Of a stretch of 64,000 nt of DNA, positions 51,299 through 59,700 are shown one piece after another. Positions within the stretch are counted from its first letter, which is position 1; every line of letters starts with the position of its first letter. The notes under the pieces were generated by a model. That model saw only the letters and a program-made list of their open reading frames with translations, did not search any database and was not told the DNA's origin. This stretch comes from UBA8949 sp942493365 (GTDB lineage: Bacteria > Bacillota > Clostridia > Saccharofermentanales > UBA5734). Both the position numbers and the translations under genes were made by a program. Location: contig OW818697.1 in assembly GCA_942493365.1 (NCBI GenBank), positions 2,294,001 through 2,358,000 on the forward strand. Direction: 5' to 3'.

Positions 51299-52696
51299 TT
51301 AGGGCTTGGGGGGAATCGTCAGGACTTGGCCGGGGTAAATCATATCAGCTGAGGCCAGACTGTTGGTCGTTCTGATCAGTTCAATGTATTTTGATTCGCT
51401 GGAACCATAAAACTTGTTGGCAATCGACGTCAGTGAATCGCCGGATACCACGGTGTAGGACTGCGAGCCGGCTGGCGCTGTCGTCGCCGGTGTCGTCGGG
51501 GTTGTCGTTGGCGTCGTGGTGGCGGTCGGATCGATGGTCTCGCTGCCCGAAGCGCTCGGCAACGTCGAAGAACTGTCCGTGATGGACGGCGTTTGGGTTG
51601 TATTGGTCGTCGGTTTGTTTTGTGACAGCATCGACCAGATGGCGTAAATGCAGCCGATGCTGATGATGGCGATCACAATATAGAAGGCGATGCGCCGGCC
51701 GCGACCGCTGTCGTGAACCTCTTCATAATCATCTTCATCGTCGTAGACTTCATTTTGGCGGCCGCTTGACTTGACTGGCGCCACGGGAGCGTCGCGGTTG
51801 CTGATAGGGGCAGGGATGAATTCTTCCGACGCAAAATCATCTGCCGGCGGCTGTTGACGGCTGGCGGCGACACTGTCTGTCTGAGGTCTGATCGGTAGCG
51901 CGCGGCTGCCGCGGTCGGCAGACGAAATGTTCTCGACAAAGCTGATCATGATTTGCAGCGGCACACCCGGCAATTTGGCTGAGGCGGCGGTGATGATCAA
52001 ACCGGCGGCATCGGCCTGGTCTTCGGCTTCGTAAAGCATACGCAAAATATCGCGCTGGCCAAGCGAGTCCATAATTTCTTTGTTGCAGACGATCACGCAG
52101 TCATCCAGTTGCAGTTGCGCGATATTGGAATAGCGAACCGTACCCGCAACACCGGCGCAATAAACATCCATACCCTGCACGGGCTTGCCGTTGCCGTCGA
52201 TGGCGTCCAGCGGATAATCGTCGGCGGTCAGCGGATACAGCACGTCACCGCGATAGAGGTAGGCGCAGCCGCTGCCCATGGTCACCGCGGCCAGCTCGGA
52301 GTCCTTGATGACCACCCCAGCAAAATAGGGCTGCCGTGTGCCTTCATGATGTAAAGTGATCCGACCGGCTACCGACACAGCACACTCGGCCAGTTCGTTG
52401 ATTTCACCGTCGATGTTGCGGCTGGACAGGTGGGTCTCGTTATGGATTCTATCAAGGGCTTTGCGAATTTTGCCCTGGACGACCTCATCTGGCCCAACCC
52501 CGGAGGCATTGGCAAAAACCGAAAAGAAAAAACCGCGATCTTCACGATCCAGCGTGATATCCGCGGCGCGATGCTCGCGGCGGCCGGACGGGCGGCCGTC
52601 CAGATAAAACCCGTCGAAAGCGCCGGACGCAGGGAAGTAGCGGGCGGTGACGGTCGCAGCTATTCGGGTCAGAACAGCACGGGGTGATCTTGCCAT
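51299..52696 (-). CDS. PP2C-like pseudophosphatase / TM / LysM protein
   Basis: 465 residues. The cytosolic part (about 1-235) resembles a PP2C-type phosphatase: GSGCAYLYRGDVLYPLTADD recalls GDSRAYLYRxGxLxxLTxDH, and DDCVIVCNKEIMD recalls the GDxLLLCSDGLxD block, but the metal-binding aspartates (GD, SDG) are replaced, so it is probably catalytically dead. An acidic linker, one TM helix (IAFYIVIAIISIGCIYAIW, about 335-353), a Thr/Pro linker and one LysM domain (about 415-465; YTVVSGDSLTSIANKFYG) follow, binding peptidoglycan outside. GGAGG precedes the ATG by 8 nt. Confidence 0.75.
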   Translation of the reverse strand: MARSPRAVLTRIAATVTARYFPASGAFDGFYLDGRPSGRREHRAADITLDREDRGFFFSVFANASGVGPDEVVQGKIRKALDRIHNETHLSSRNIDGEINELAECAVSVAGRITLHHEGTRQPYFAGVVIKDSELAAVTMGSGCAYLYRGDVLYPLTADDYPLDAIDGNGKPVQGMDVYCAGVAGTVRYSNIAQLQLDDCVIVCNKEIMDSLGQRDILRMLYEAEDQADAAGLIITAASAKLPGVPLQIMISFVENISSADRGSRALPIRPQTDSVAASRQQPPADDFASEEFIPAPISNRDAPVAPVKSSGRQNEVYDDEDDYEEVHDSGRGRRIAFYIVIAIISIGCIYAIWSMLSQNKPTTNTTQTPSITDSSSTLPSASGSETIDPTATTTPTTTPTTPATTAPAGSQSYTVVSGDSLTSIANKFYGSSESKYIELIRTTNSLASADMIYPGQVLTIPPKP

Positions 52697-52727
52697 AATA
52701 CTGGCCTCCTGTCATATAGTCGCATTT

Positions 52728-52733
52728 ATTATA
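52728..52733 (-). promoter_or_regulatory. -10 box of the LysM protein gene
   Basis: Minus-strand TATAAT about 30 bp before the start, with no strong -35 at 16-18 bp. Confidence 0.45.
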
Positions 52734-52768
52734 TCACACCAATTCTTCAGATTTGTAACAGACAGATA

Positions 52769-54139
52769 TCAATTGTTGGTCAGGCGGTACTTGGCAGGCG
52801 GGTCCAATGACCAGGCCAAACACAAGAGGTCGGCCGGACGGTTCAAGGCCGGTTCGTTGCAAACCCGCGAAAGCAGCCGCTCCAGCAGGACGCGCATGGC
52901 GGGGCCAGTCGGCCAGCCCGCCAGGTGCAGCTGACGACCGTTCAAGGCCAGCTCCGCCAAAACCAGCGGCCGCTGGCCTGACGAACCGGCAAAGGCAAAT
53001 TTATTTTCCGGTCCGGCTGGCAAATCCGCGCCCAGACACAGCTGCAGCAATCGGCTGATGCCTGTTGCCACCGCGGCCAAATCGCCGCCCGCCAAATGAG
53101 ACCTGCGCGCCAGCAAACGTAACAGCATGCGCTGCTCAGCGTTGTTCAGCGGCCGGTTCAGCGGCAGCAGCAAGCGCAGGGTGATCCCGTAAAGCATCGC
53201 TTCGCCGTCATGCGCCAGGTGTCGTGAGACCCGGCATTGCTGCATCAGCAGATGCTGCAGCGCGTGGCCTGTTGATGCCTGAAAGGATGGCAGCAAAAGC
53301 CGCCGCAGCGCCATCGGTGACAAGTCCGGCGCGGCCGCGGCCAGATAAAACAGCGGCAGCCGCGCAGCCGGCGGCAGGTCGGCGTCGATCAGACGACTCA
53401 GGTTGTCGCAGAGCCGCCGATCGTCGGTCGCGATGTTGAAGAGGATGGCGGCAACTTCGCCCAAAATGCCGCAACCCCTAAAAGAGGAAAGCTGGGTAGC
53501 ATAGGGCGCGTTGAGAATGCGGAGCATTTCGCTGACCAGCCGTTCTCGGCTCAAGCGGTCAAGCTGATCGGCTTTGTTGGCCGCGGCGCTCACCAGATCC
53601 GGGTCGGGCGTCAGGTCATAGGTCACAGCAAAGCGCACCGCCCGCAGCAGCCGCAAGGCGTCCTCGCCGAAGCGCGCCGTCGGGTCGCCCACCGTTCGCA
53701 GCAGACCCTGCTGCAGATCGGCCAGACCTTCGTGCAGATCTAAAAGCCCGCGATCCGGTCGCCAGGCCAGGCTGTTCATGGTGAAGTCGCGCCGTGCGAG
53801 GTCCGCCTCAATCGCGTTTTGAAAAACCACCGCGTCCGGGCGGCGCGCATCGGAATAACTGCCCTCGGAACGAAAGGTCGTGATTTCAACCGCCAGGTCC
53901 TGCCAGACCACAGTGACGGTGCCGTGCTGCAAGCCCGTCGCAAAGCTGCGCGTGAAAACAGCCTGCACTTGTTCCGGTAGGGCATTGGTTGCCAGGTCAT
54001 AATCCTTGGGGACCAGCCCCAGACAAAGATCGCGAACACAACCGCCGACCAGCCAGGTTTCATAACCGCTCCGGTCAAGCTGCTCCAGAATCTGGCATAC
54101 TGCCTGCGGTATCTGTCGGATATCAATCGGTGAATCCAT
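52769..54139 (-). CDS. CCA tRNA nucleotidyltransferase / poly(A) polymerase family
   Basis: About 456 residues of the class II nucleotidyltransferase head: WLVGGCVRDLCLGLVPKDYDLATNA (metal and nucleotide binding), ARRDFTMNSLAWRP, and the RFGEDALRLLRAVRFA helix. The enzyme adds or repairs the tRNA CCA end. Encoded tRNA-Ala below carries CCA, so repair is the likely job there. The C-terminal half is helical and lacks an evident HD domain. ATG 54139 has GGAGA 8 nt before; the open frame extends 66 codons upstream into the divergent gene. Confidence 0.9.
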   Translation of the reverse strand: MDSPIDIRQIPQAVCQILEQLDRSGYETWLVGGCVRDLCLGLVPKDYDLATNALPEQVQAVFTRSFATGLQHGTVTVVWQDLAVEITTFRSEGSYSDARRPDAVVFQNAIEADLARRDFTMNSLAWRPDRGLLDLHEGLADLQQGLLRTVGDPTARFGEDALRLLRAVRFAVTYDLTPDPDLVSAAANKADQLDRLSRERLVSEMLRILNAPYATQLSSFRGCGILGEVAAILFNIATDDRRLCDNLSRLIDADLPPAARLPLFYLAAAAPDLSPMALRRLLLPSFQASTGHALQHLLMQQCRVSRHLAHDGEAMLYGITLRLLLPLNRPLNNAEQRMLLRLLARRSHLAGGDLAAVATGISRLLQLCLGADLPAGPENKFAFAGSSGQRPLVLAELALNGRQLHLAGWPTGPAMRVLLERLLSRVCNEPALNRPADLLCLAWSLDPPAKYRLTNN

Positions 54140-54269
54140 CGCGTCCGTCTCCTGCCAGAACGGTTTGCAAAAGCCGCCTTCTTTGTGTATGATTGATTTG
54201 ATCATAGCACAGAACAAACATTTTTGGCCAGTCAAGCGGCTTGATATTGAAAAAGGAAGGTTCCGAACC

Positions 54270-56174
54270 ATGCGTAAAACCAGATTTCGGCGCAACCGCC
54301 ACCTTGTGACGATTGCTTCGCTGATGATAGCGATCATGTTGACTTTACTGCCGACAGCCGTGGCAGCGGCGTCAGACGATCAACGACCGGCTGCGCGTCT
54401 GTCAGCGGGTCTACTGCACAGCGCCATGATTAATTATGACGGCCAGCTTTATGTCTGGGGTGATAATGTAAACGGTCAACTGGGTATCGTCGGTGAAGAC
54501 TACTGCGACATCCCGCAATTGGTCGAACTACCTGACAAAGCAATTGAGGTCAGCCTCGGTTCATACCACACGATGGTCCTGTTAGCCGATGGCACGGTTT
54601 GGACTTTCGGCCGCAACGCCTATGGCCAATTGGGTGACGGTACTACTCAAAGCTCCAGTTTGCCCGTCATGGTCGCGGATTTGCCCAAAATCGTCGCCAT
54701 CGCTGCCGGCTCGCAGCATTCGATGGCGCTGGGTGAGGACGGCAGTGTCTGGGCGTGGGGTAACAATACCAACGGTCAGGTCGGGGATGTCCCTTCAGAT
54801 ACCATTATTAAAAGCGATGGCCAGGTTTTTGGCACACGCCGTATTGTGCCCGCCACGATCGTTGCCAGCGGCGCAACAGCCATTGCCGCCGGCGGTTCTC
54901 ATTCGATGTATTTAAGTGACCAGGCCAAAGTCTATGCCTGGGGTAACAACAGCAAAGGCCAGCTCGGTGACGGGACAACCCTGTCGCACAATTTGCCATC
55001 GCTGGTGCCCGGTCTGGACGGATCTGCCCTGATCGCTGCTGGCTACGACCACAGTCTGTCCGTGATCCGTCACGATGGTTTTGATGAACTGATGGCCTGG
55101 GGCGATAACTCGCTTGGCCAGTTGGGTACGGGCGGCGGATTGAAAGCCGATTCTGTCCAGACCATTCCCATGCGCGCCGATTTGACCGGCGATCAGGACA
55201 TCTATAACGACCATGTATTGTCCTTGTTTGCTGGTTACGCCCAGTCGGCCGTCACGGTGCCGGCTGGCGATTCCGGTCGGCAGCGTCTGCTGATCTGGGG
55301 CAGCAATTCCAACGGGCAACTGGCGCAAGGTGATATTATCAGCCAGAATCAGGCCAACGATGTTGATGGCACCTTCAATTACTGGACCGGCAATGATTTT
55401 TTGCCCTTTGACGACATCGCTTTGGGCGGCAATCACGTGCTTGTCTTGAGCAGCAAAGGCCTGCTGGCGGCATCCGGTCACGGGGACCGCGGACAGCTCG
55501 GTAACGCGTCAATTTTGGATCGCAATCATCTGGTCCCTGTCACTGTGCCCGATGTCATCCGTCCGGTCTGGGTCGGCGACTGCCAGGTTTCCGCAGGCTA
55601 TAATCGCGACGGCGCACTTGTGATTCGCTGGCCGGCAGCGCAGGACAATCAAACCGTCGCGGGCTATCTCGTCAGCATTGCCAATCCCAAGGGCCTTGTT
55701 CTGACAACCTACGTCAATGATCAACTCACCTTGACTTATGACAAAGCCAGTCCGACGACCGCCTATGAAATTACCGTGATGGCCTGTGACATCAATTCCA
55801 TCGAAACAGATGAACTCACCTTGAGTCGACTGGTAGGCTATGTGCTGCCTGCTGCTGCCGCGCCGGGCGATACTGCTGCGAAGTATTTCGCCGACGTCAG
55901 CGTGTCGGTTCCCCAGGTCGATTATCTCCTCAGCAACTGGCATCCGGACAGCAAAGATCTCGTTCGTCCTCTGGAAGTGCCCTGGGACATCAGCAGCATT
56001 TATGGCAAGAGCGCCATTCAACCGCCCGCTGACTGGGTGGGCTATGCCCTGACCGCGGTTGTCGCGATCATCCTGATTCTGCTGATGGTATTTGACTTTT
56101 TACGACGTAAAAACAAATGGACGGTACGCAATGTCTTAGTGATGCAGCCCCGCCGAGAGCAACAAACTGGCTGA
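54270..56174 (+). CDS. Secreted, membrane-anchored RCC1-repeat propeller protein
   Basis: About 634 residues. A basic start (RKTRFRRNRH), hydrophobic core and AVAAAS cleavage site form a signal peptide (about 1-32). Seven RCC1 repeats follow (about 45-440), each with a W/F-G-x-N-x-x-GQLG-type core (YVWGDNVNGQLG, WTFGRNAYGQLGDG, WAWGNNTNGQVG, YAWGNNSKGQLGDG, MAWGDNSLGQLG, LIWGSNSNGQLA, GHGDRGQLGNA), enough for one closed propeller. A fibronectin-III-like domain (about 450-545) and one C-terminal TM helix (about 590-612) end the protein. Ligand is unknown. AAGGAAGG precedes the ATG. Confidence 0.87.
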   Translation: MRKTRFRRNRHLVTIASLMIAIMLTLLPTAVAAASDDQRPAARLSAGLLHSAMINYDGQLYVWGDNVNGQLGIVGEDYCDIPQLVELPDKAIEVSLGSYHTMVLLADGTVWTFGRNAYGQLGDGTTQSSSLPVMVADLPKIVAIAAGSQHSMALGEDGSVWAWGNNTNGQVGDVPSDTIIKSDGQVFGTRRIVPATIVASGATAIAAGGSHSMYLSDQAKVYAWGNNSKGQLGDGTTLSHNLPSLVPGLDGSALIAAGYDHSLSVIRHDGFDELMAWGDNSLGQLGTGGGLKADSVQTIPMRADLTGDQDIYNDHVLSLFAGYAQSAVTVPAGDSGRQRLLIWGSNSNGQLAQGDIISQNQANDVDGTFNYWTGNDFLPFDDIALGGNHVLVLSSKGLLAASGHGDRGQLGNASILDRNHLVPVTVPDVIRPVWVGDCQVSAGYNRDGALVIRWPAAQDNQTVAGYLVSIANPKGLVLTTYVNDQLTLTYDKASPTTAYEITVMACDINSIETDELTLSRLVGYVLPAAAAPGDTAAKYFADVSVSVPQVDYLLSNWHPDSKDLVRPLEVPWDISSIYGKSAIQPPADWVGYALTAVVAIILILLMVFDFLRRKNKWTVRNVLVMQPRREQQTG

Positions 56175-57902
56175 CAGCATCGATTCCATCACTTTCAGGT
56201 CAGCTCCCAGCGCGGCAATCTGCTCTGCCCAGGGGTTAGCCGAGGCGATGATGCCATAGTTTTCCAACGCGAATTCTTCATAGGGTTGGGCGGATTTTTC
56301 GCCGGCTGACAGCAGGTTGCTGATCAGCCGTTCGTCGACAGCAAGCGCGGCAGCGAGCGGCAGCATTTCGGCGAAAAAGGTCGGTTCCACAGCCATTTTC
56401 TGGCCGTCACCATCGATGATGGTACGTTTCAGTGCCTTGGTGACCGCAAAAATCTCGCGGCCGGCTGGCGTCAGTCGACGAATCTTCCAGGCATAGATCG
56501 CCATCGCGAGGCAGGGCACCAGCAGCAACAAGCTGGCGATATGCAGAAGAACCACAAAGGAGATGATCGTCATGGCCAGATACCCGAGTGAGGCCAGAAC
56601 GGCACTCCAACGGCCTATTCGGATGCGCCGCTGATCGATCAGATGCCGCGTGTCGATTTCCTGTTCGATTAAATAACTGAATTGAATGTAAAAGGCTTGC
56701 ATTTCTGCCGCTGTCGCCGGATCGCAGGCAAACCTGCGAATTTCCGCGGTGGAAATCATCGAGTCCTGGGTGACGTGCTCAAAGAGCCACTGCACCAGGT
56801 ATTCTTCGAAGGCCAAAAGGCCCGCGCTGTGGCGGCTGCCGGTTTCAGGCAGCGCGAAAACATTGCCGCGCAGGGTCAAGACCCGCCGTCTGACAAGGTC
56901 GAGCAAGGTCGCCAGGATCAGGCGGCCGGGCCACGCCTTATTTTGCAGAATCGCCAGTACGGCCGGCGGGCAGCCCGCCGGCAGGCGCTGCCAATAACGC
57001 ATGCGAAACAAGGCGGTGACCTCTCGGTCGAAGAAAAAGTAAATGATAAGGCCAAACAACACGGCAAAAGCAAGCATGATGAAGATGAAGTAATAGAGAT
57101 CGGTCCGCAGTTGATCTTCACGAAGCAAAGCGTCCGCAGCTTGCCGCGCTTCGCTGGTCAGCGCGTCCCAAGTCTGGTTCTGCGTCTGGTGTTTGGCGGT
57201 GTTGAAGACAAGGGTCGGGAACAGGCAATACAGCGTCATGGCCTGATTGCCATCGGTCGCCGCGCCGCTGAATATGAGCGCATCCGCCTGCGGCCTGGCC
57301 GCTGTATAGGCGGTGCGACTGACTGGCAAATACCACATCTGGACAGCGGGGATTTGCTCCGGCAACAGCAGGGTCAGGCTGGCCCGCGCCGTCGGGGTGA
57401 ATTCATGCAAGGTGAAAAAGCGGCCCTTCAAGACGGCATTGTCGTCATTTTGCCAGACAACTTGGGCCAGCTGGTAGGTCAGGCGGATCGTCCGGCGGCT
57501 GTCCTTTTCCGACACCGCGGTCACGCGAATATTCAGCGTCGCGCCGTCATCATCCGCTTCGTAAGCGGCCGTGTTGTCCTGATTTTCAGCCGTATTGGGC
57601 TGGATAGCGACAAACTCATCCGTGCTGCTGGCGGCAATTTCGATTTTTTCCAGATTGATACTGCCGGACTCAGCATAATTGATGGCAAAAACAAAGGTTT
57701 TGAGACTGCGCAGCATATTGTAGGAGACCGTCTCGCTGATCAGCGCCGAACCGTCGGCCTGCAGAGCGATCGTGATATTGTCCTGGCTGATCGTAAAATC
57801 ACGGCTGCCGGCAGGGGCGCTGGAACAGCCGGCCAACGTCGTCAGAATGAGTACCAGCATCAGAAGAACCACGGCCGTTATGACCTTGTGCCTGGCATGC
57901 AT
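56136..57902 (-). CDS. DUF2207-type membrane lipoprotein
   Basis: About 588 residues. The N terminus is a signal peptide with lipobox LAGC (VLILTTLAGCSS). An extracytoplasmic beta-rich DUF2207 domain follows (about 30-240; SQDNITIALQADGSALISET, TYQLAQVVWQNDDNAV), then TM helices near 265-290 and 445-490 with a cytosolic loop that contains PPAVLAILQNKAWPG, and a C-terminal cytosolic domain. Function unknown; the family occurs in many Gram-positives. Start ATG 57902 follows GAGGTG; a GTG four codons earlier overlaps the site. Its 3' end overlaps the RCC1 gene end by 39 bp. Confidence 0.85.
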   Translation of the reverse strand: MHARHKVITAVVLLMLVLILTTLAGCSSAPAGSRDFTISQDNITIALQADGSALISETVSYNMLRSLKTFVFAINYAESGSINLEKIEIAASSTDEFVAIQPNTAENQDNTAAYEADDDGATLNIRVTAVSEKDSRRTIRLTYQLAQVVWQNDDNAVLKGRFFTLHEFTPTARASLTLLLPEQIPAVQMWYLPVSRTAYTAARPQADALIFSGAATDGNQAMTLYCLFPTLVFNTAKHQTQNQTWDALTSEARQAADALLREDQLRTDLYYFIFIMLAFAVLFGLIIYFFFDREVTALFRMRYWQRLPAGCPPAVLAILQNKAWPGRLILATLLDLVRRRVLTLRGNVFALPETGSRHSAGLLAFEEYLVQWLFEHVTQDSMISTAEIRRFACDPATAAEMQAFYIQFSYLIEQEIDTRHLIDQRRIRIGRWSAVLASLGYLAMTIISFVVLLHIASLLLLVPCLAMAIYAWKIRRLTPAGREIFAVTKALKRTIIDGDGQKMAVEPTFFAEMLPLAAALAVDERLISNLLSAGEKSAQPYEEFALENYGIIASANPWAEQIAALGADLKVMESMLSASLLLSAGLHH

Positions 57903-57987
57903 CGGAATCAGCACCTCGCGCTTTTAATTGTGATTTTGAATAATTACCTGCAATTATACCACAGCCGCCAAACCCTCGCCAATCGCC

Positions 57988-58017
57988 TTGACAACCAAGT
58001 CGGCTGAACTCTATAAT
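57988..58017 (+). promoter_or_regulatory. tRNA-Ala promoter
   Basis: TTGACA (57988-57993), 18-bp spacer and TATAAT (58012-58017), 14 bp upstream of the mature tRNA 5' end. Both boxes are perfect. Confidence 0.85.
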
Positions 58018-58031
58018 AGGCATTACGCCGT

Positions 58032-58107
58032 GGGGGCGTAGCTCATCTGGGAGAGCGCTACATTCGCATTGTAGAGGTAGTGAGTTCGATCCTCATCGTC
58101 TCCACCA
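58032..58107 (+). tRNA. tRNA-Ala (anticodon CGC)
   Basis: 76 nt that fold as a full cloverleaf: acceptor GGGGGCG/CGTCTCC with two G-U pairs, D-stem GCTC/GAGC, anticodon stem CTACA/TGTAG with loop TTCGCAT, and T-stem GTGAG/CTCAT with one G-U. The anticodon CGC reads GCG (Ala), and the CCA end is encoded. It is a single gene with its own promoter and terminator. Confidence 0.95.
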
Positions 58108-58113
58108 AATAGA

Positions 58114-58147
58114 GACCCGGTCGCTGAACAAGTGATCGGGTCTTTTT
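58114..58147 (+). terminator. Terminator after the tRNA gene
   Basis: A 9-bp stem GACCCGGTC/GATCGGGTC (one G-U) followed by TTTTT. Confidence 0.9.
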
Positions 58148-58200
58148 GTTTTCAGGTTGACAGATTTTACGATGTCGCCCAAAATTGAAATAATGAATAT

Positions 58201-58677
58201 ATGTTGAATACAATCCAAACGGTCGTTTATGAAATCAAGATTGATCGCATCTACTTCGCTGACAGCAGCGCATTCAAGACAGGTGACCGTCTGGTGTTGG
58301 AAGCCTCGCTCAATTTTTTGGATTCAGACTATCCTCTGATCGCATTGCAAGAGAATCATCAGTACTTTTTGTCGATCAGTCAAGATCAAAACGAGCTGGT
58401 CGCGCCGGCTGAACTCGCTCAATATGAAGCCATCATCGGTGATACAACGGCCGAAAGCGCCTATTCCATGCAGTTTATCAATTACCCGCAAATCGAGATC
58501 ACCCAGGATGGTTATTACCTGTTCTCTCACAGCTGGGTGGACCTGATCAATGAAAATACTGTCCCATTGATCTTGGAAGTCGATGCCGATTCAACAGATG
58601 TGATCCACATGATGCTCCGCACCGATCAATATTTTGAGTCAGATTTTCAAGCGTTAATTGACAAGTTTTTAAAATAA
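58201..58677 (+). CDS. Hypothetical protein, possibly 5'-truncated
   Basis: 158 residues, acidic, with alternating strand-like segments (VVYEIKIDRIYFADSSAFK, YLFSHSWVDLINENTVPLIL) and a C-terminal helix. I recognise no family. No ribosome site precedes the ATG, and an in-frame stop lies 13 bp upstream. The first residues already run into a beta strand, as though a signal peptide or lipoprotein start had been lost. AT-rich relative to the neighbours. It may be a fragment of an extracytoplasmic protein gene disrupted near the tRNA. Confidence 0.4.
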   Translation: MLNTIQTVVYEIKIDRIYFADSSAFKTGDRLVLEASLNFLDSDYPLIALQENHQYFLSISQDQNELVAPAELAQYEAIIGDTTAESAYSMQFINYPQIEITQDGYYLFSHSWVDLINENTVPLILEVDADSTDVIHMMLRTDQYFESDFQALIDKFLK

Positions 58678-58699
58678 GCGATTTTTCGCTACATTTTAC

Positions 58700-58729
58700 T
58701 TGACTAAATATACCAAAATATTATATATT
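58700..58729 (+). promoter_or_regulatory. Candidate promoter of the amino acid ABC operon
   Basis: TTGACT (58700-58705), 18-bp spacer and TATATT (58724-58729) in an AT-rich stretch, about 65 bp before the binding-protein start. Confidence 0.5.
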
Positions 58730-58753
58730 ATTCACAAGAAAAGTCCGGTTACA

Positions 58754-58783
58754 AGGGAGTTGAATGTCCAACTCCCTCTTTTT
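58754..58783 (+). terminator. Terminator-like hairpin directly before the ABC operon
   Basis: AGGGAGTTG (58754-58762) and CAACTCCCT (58769-58777) form a 9-bp stem followed by a CTTTTT run; the ribosome site AGGAGGAG begins immediately after. Downstream of the candidate promoter it would act as an attenuator; if the promoter is not used it simply ends upstream transcription. Confidence 0.7.
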
Positions 58784-58796
58784 AGGAGGAGAATCT

Positions 58797-59636
58797 ATGA
58801 AGAAGCTTTTGATCCTGATCCTTTCATTCGCACTCTTGCTGGCCATGACCGCCTGCGGCACCCCGGTCGGCCAGACAACCAGCGCGAACACCACCGCCGA
58901 CAGCGAAACCACGGCCAAAATCGACCTCTCCGGCGTCGAACTGATGCAGGACGGTGTCCTGACGATTGGTGTGGAAATCGGCTACCCGCCTTTTGAGGAT
59001 TTTGCCGAGGATGGCACCACCCCGATCGGTTATGACATTGATTTCGCCAAGGCGCTCGGCGAGAAGCTCGGTCTGGAGATCAACTTTGTCAACACCGCTT
59101 GGGACGGCATCTTCCAGGGCATCGACGTCAACTATGATGTCGTCATCTCGGCTGTTACCATCACCGACGAACGCAAGGAAACCATGCTGTTCTCCGATCC
59201 CTACATCAATAATTACCAGGCTGTCGTCGTCAAGGCCGACTACGCTGGCGAGATCAAAGGCTTCCTCGACCTCGACGGCAAGACTATCGCCGTGCAGAAG
59301 GAAACCACTTCGGACATCCTGATGCAGGATTATAATGACACCGGTTCGATCGATTGCACGATCTCCGCTCAAGAAAAAATCGTCACCTGCTTCACCCAAC
59401 TGACCAACGGCGAAGTTGATGCCGTTGTTGTCGACTCCACGGTTGCTGATGGTTACCTGGCTTCCAACCCCGGCCTGTACCGCAAAATCTTCCAGGACGA
59501 GAGCGAACCCGAGCAATTCGGCGTCGCTATGGGCCTCGATAACACCGCGCTGAAAACAGCACTTAATAAAGCCATCGTCGAGCTTGAAGCCGAAGGCTTT
59601 TTCACTGTAAACATTGAGCACTGGTTTGGCGCTTAA
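58797..59636 (+). CDS. Amino acid ABC transporter substrate-binding lipoprotein
   Basis: 279 residues of the family 3 solute-binding fold. A lipoprotein signal (ILSFALLLAMTAC, lipid cysteine near 20) and a Thr-rich spacer precede the domain, with GVEIGYPPFEDFAEDGTTPIGYDIDFAKALG, the standard opening, DGIFQGIDVNYDVVISAVTIT and later VDAVVVDSTVADGY. It captures polar amino acids (glutamine, glutamate or related) outside the membrane. AGGAGGAG lies 7 nt before the ATG. It is the first gene of the binding protein-permease-ATPase set. Confidence 0.92.
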   Translation: MKKLLILILSFALLLAMTACGTPVGQTTSANTTADSETTAKIDLSGVELMQDGVLTIGVEIGYPPFEDFAEDGTTPIGYDIDFAKALGEKLGLEINFVNTAWDGIFQGIDVNYDVVISAVTITDERKETMLFSDPYINNYQAVVVKADYAGEIKGFLDLDGKTIAVQKETTSDILMQDYNDTGSIDCTISAQEKIVTCFTQLTNGEVDAVVVDSTVADGYLASNPGLYRKIFQDESEPEQFGVAMGLDNTALKTALNKAIVELEAEGFFTVNIEHWFGA

Positions 59637-59661
59637 AAAACTGGCGTAGCCTGACCGGCAA

Positions 59662-59677
59662 CGGCAGCCTACTGCCG
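59662..59677 (+). promoter_or_regulatory. Intercistronic hairpin between binding protein and permease
   Basis: CGGCAG and CTGCCG arms around CCTA, right after the binding-protein stop. Such stems can protect the upstream message and give the higher binding-protein dose; no T-run follows. Confidence 0.4.
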
Positions 59678-59700
59678 ACAAAATGAGTATAAGTGGTATT

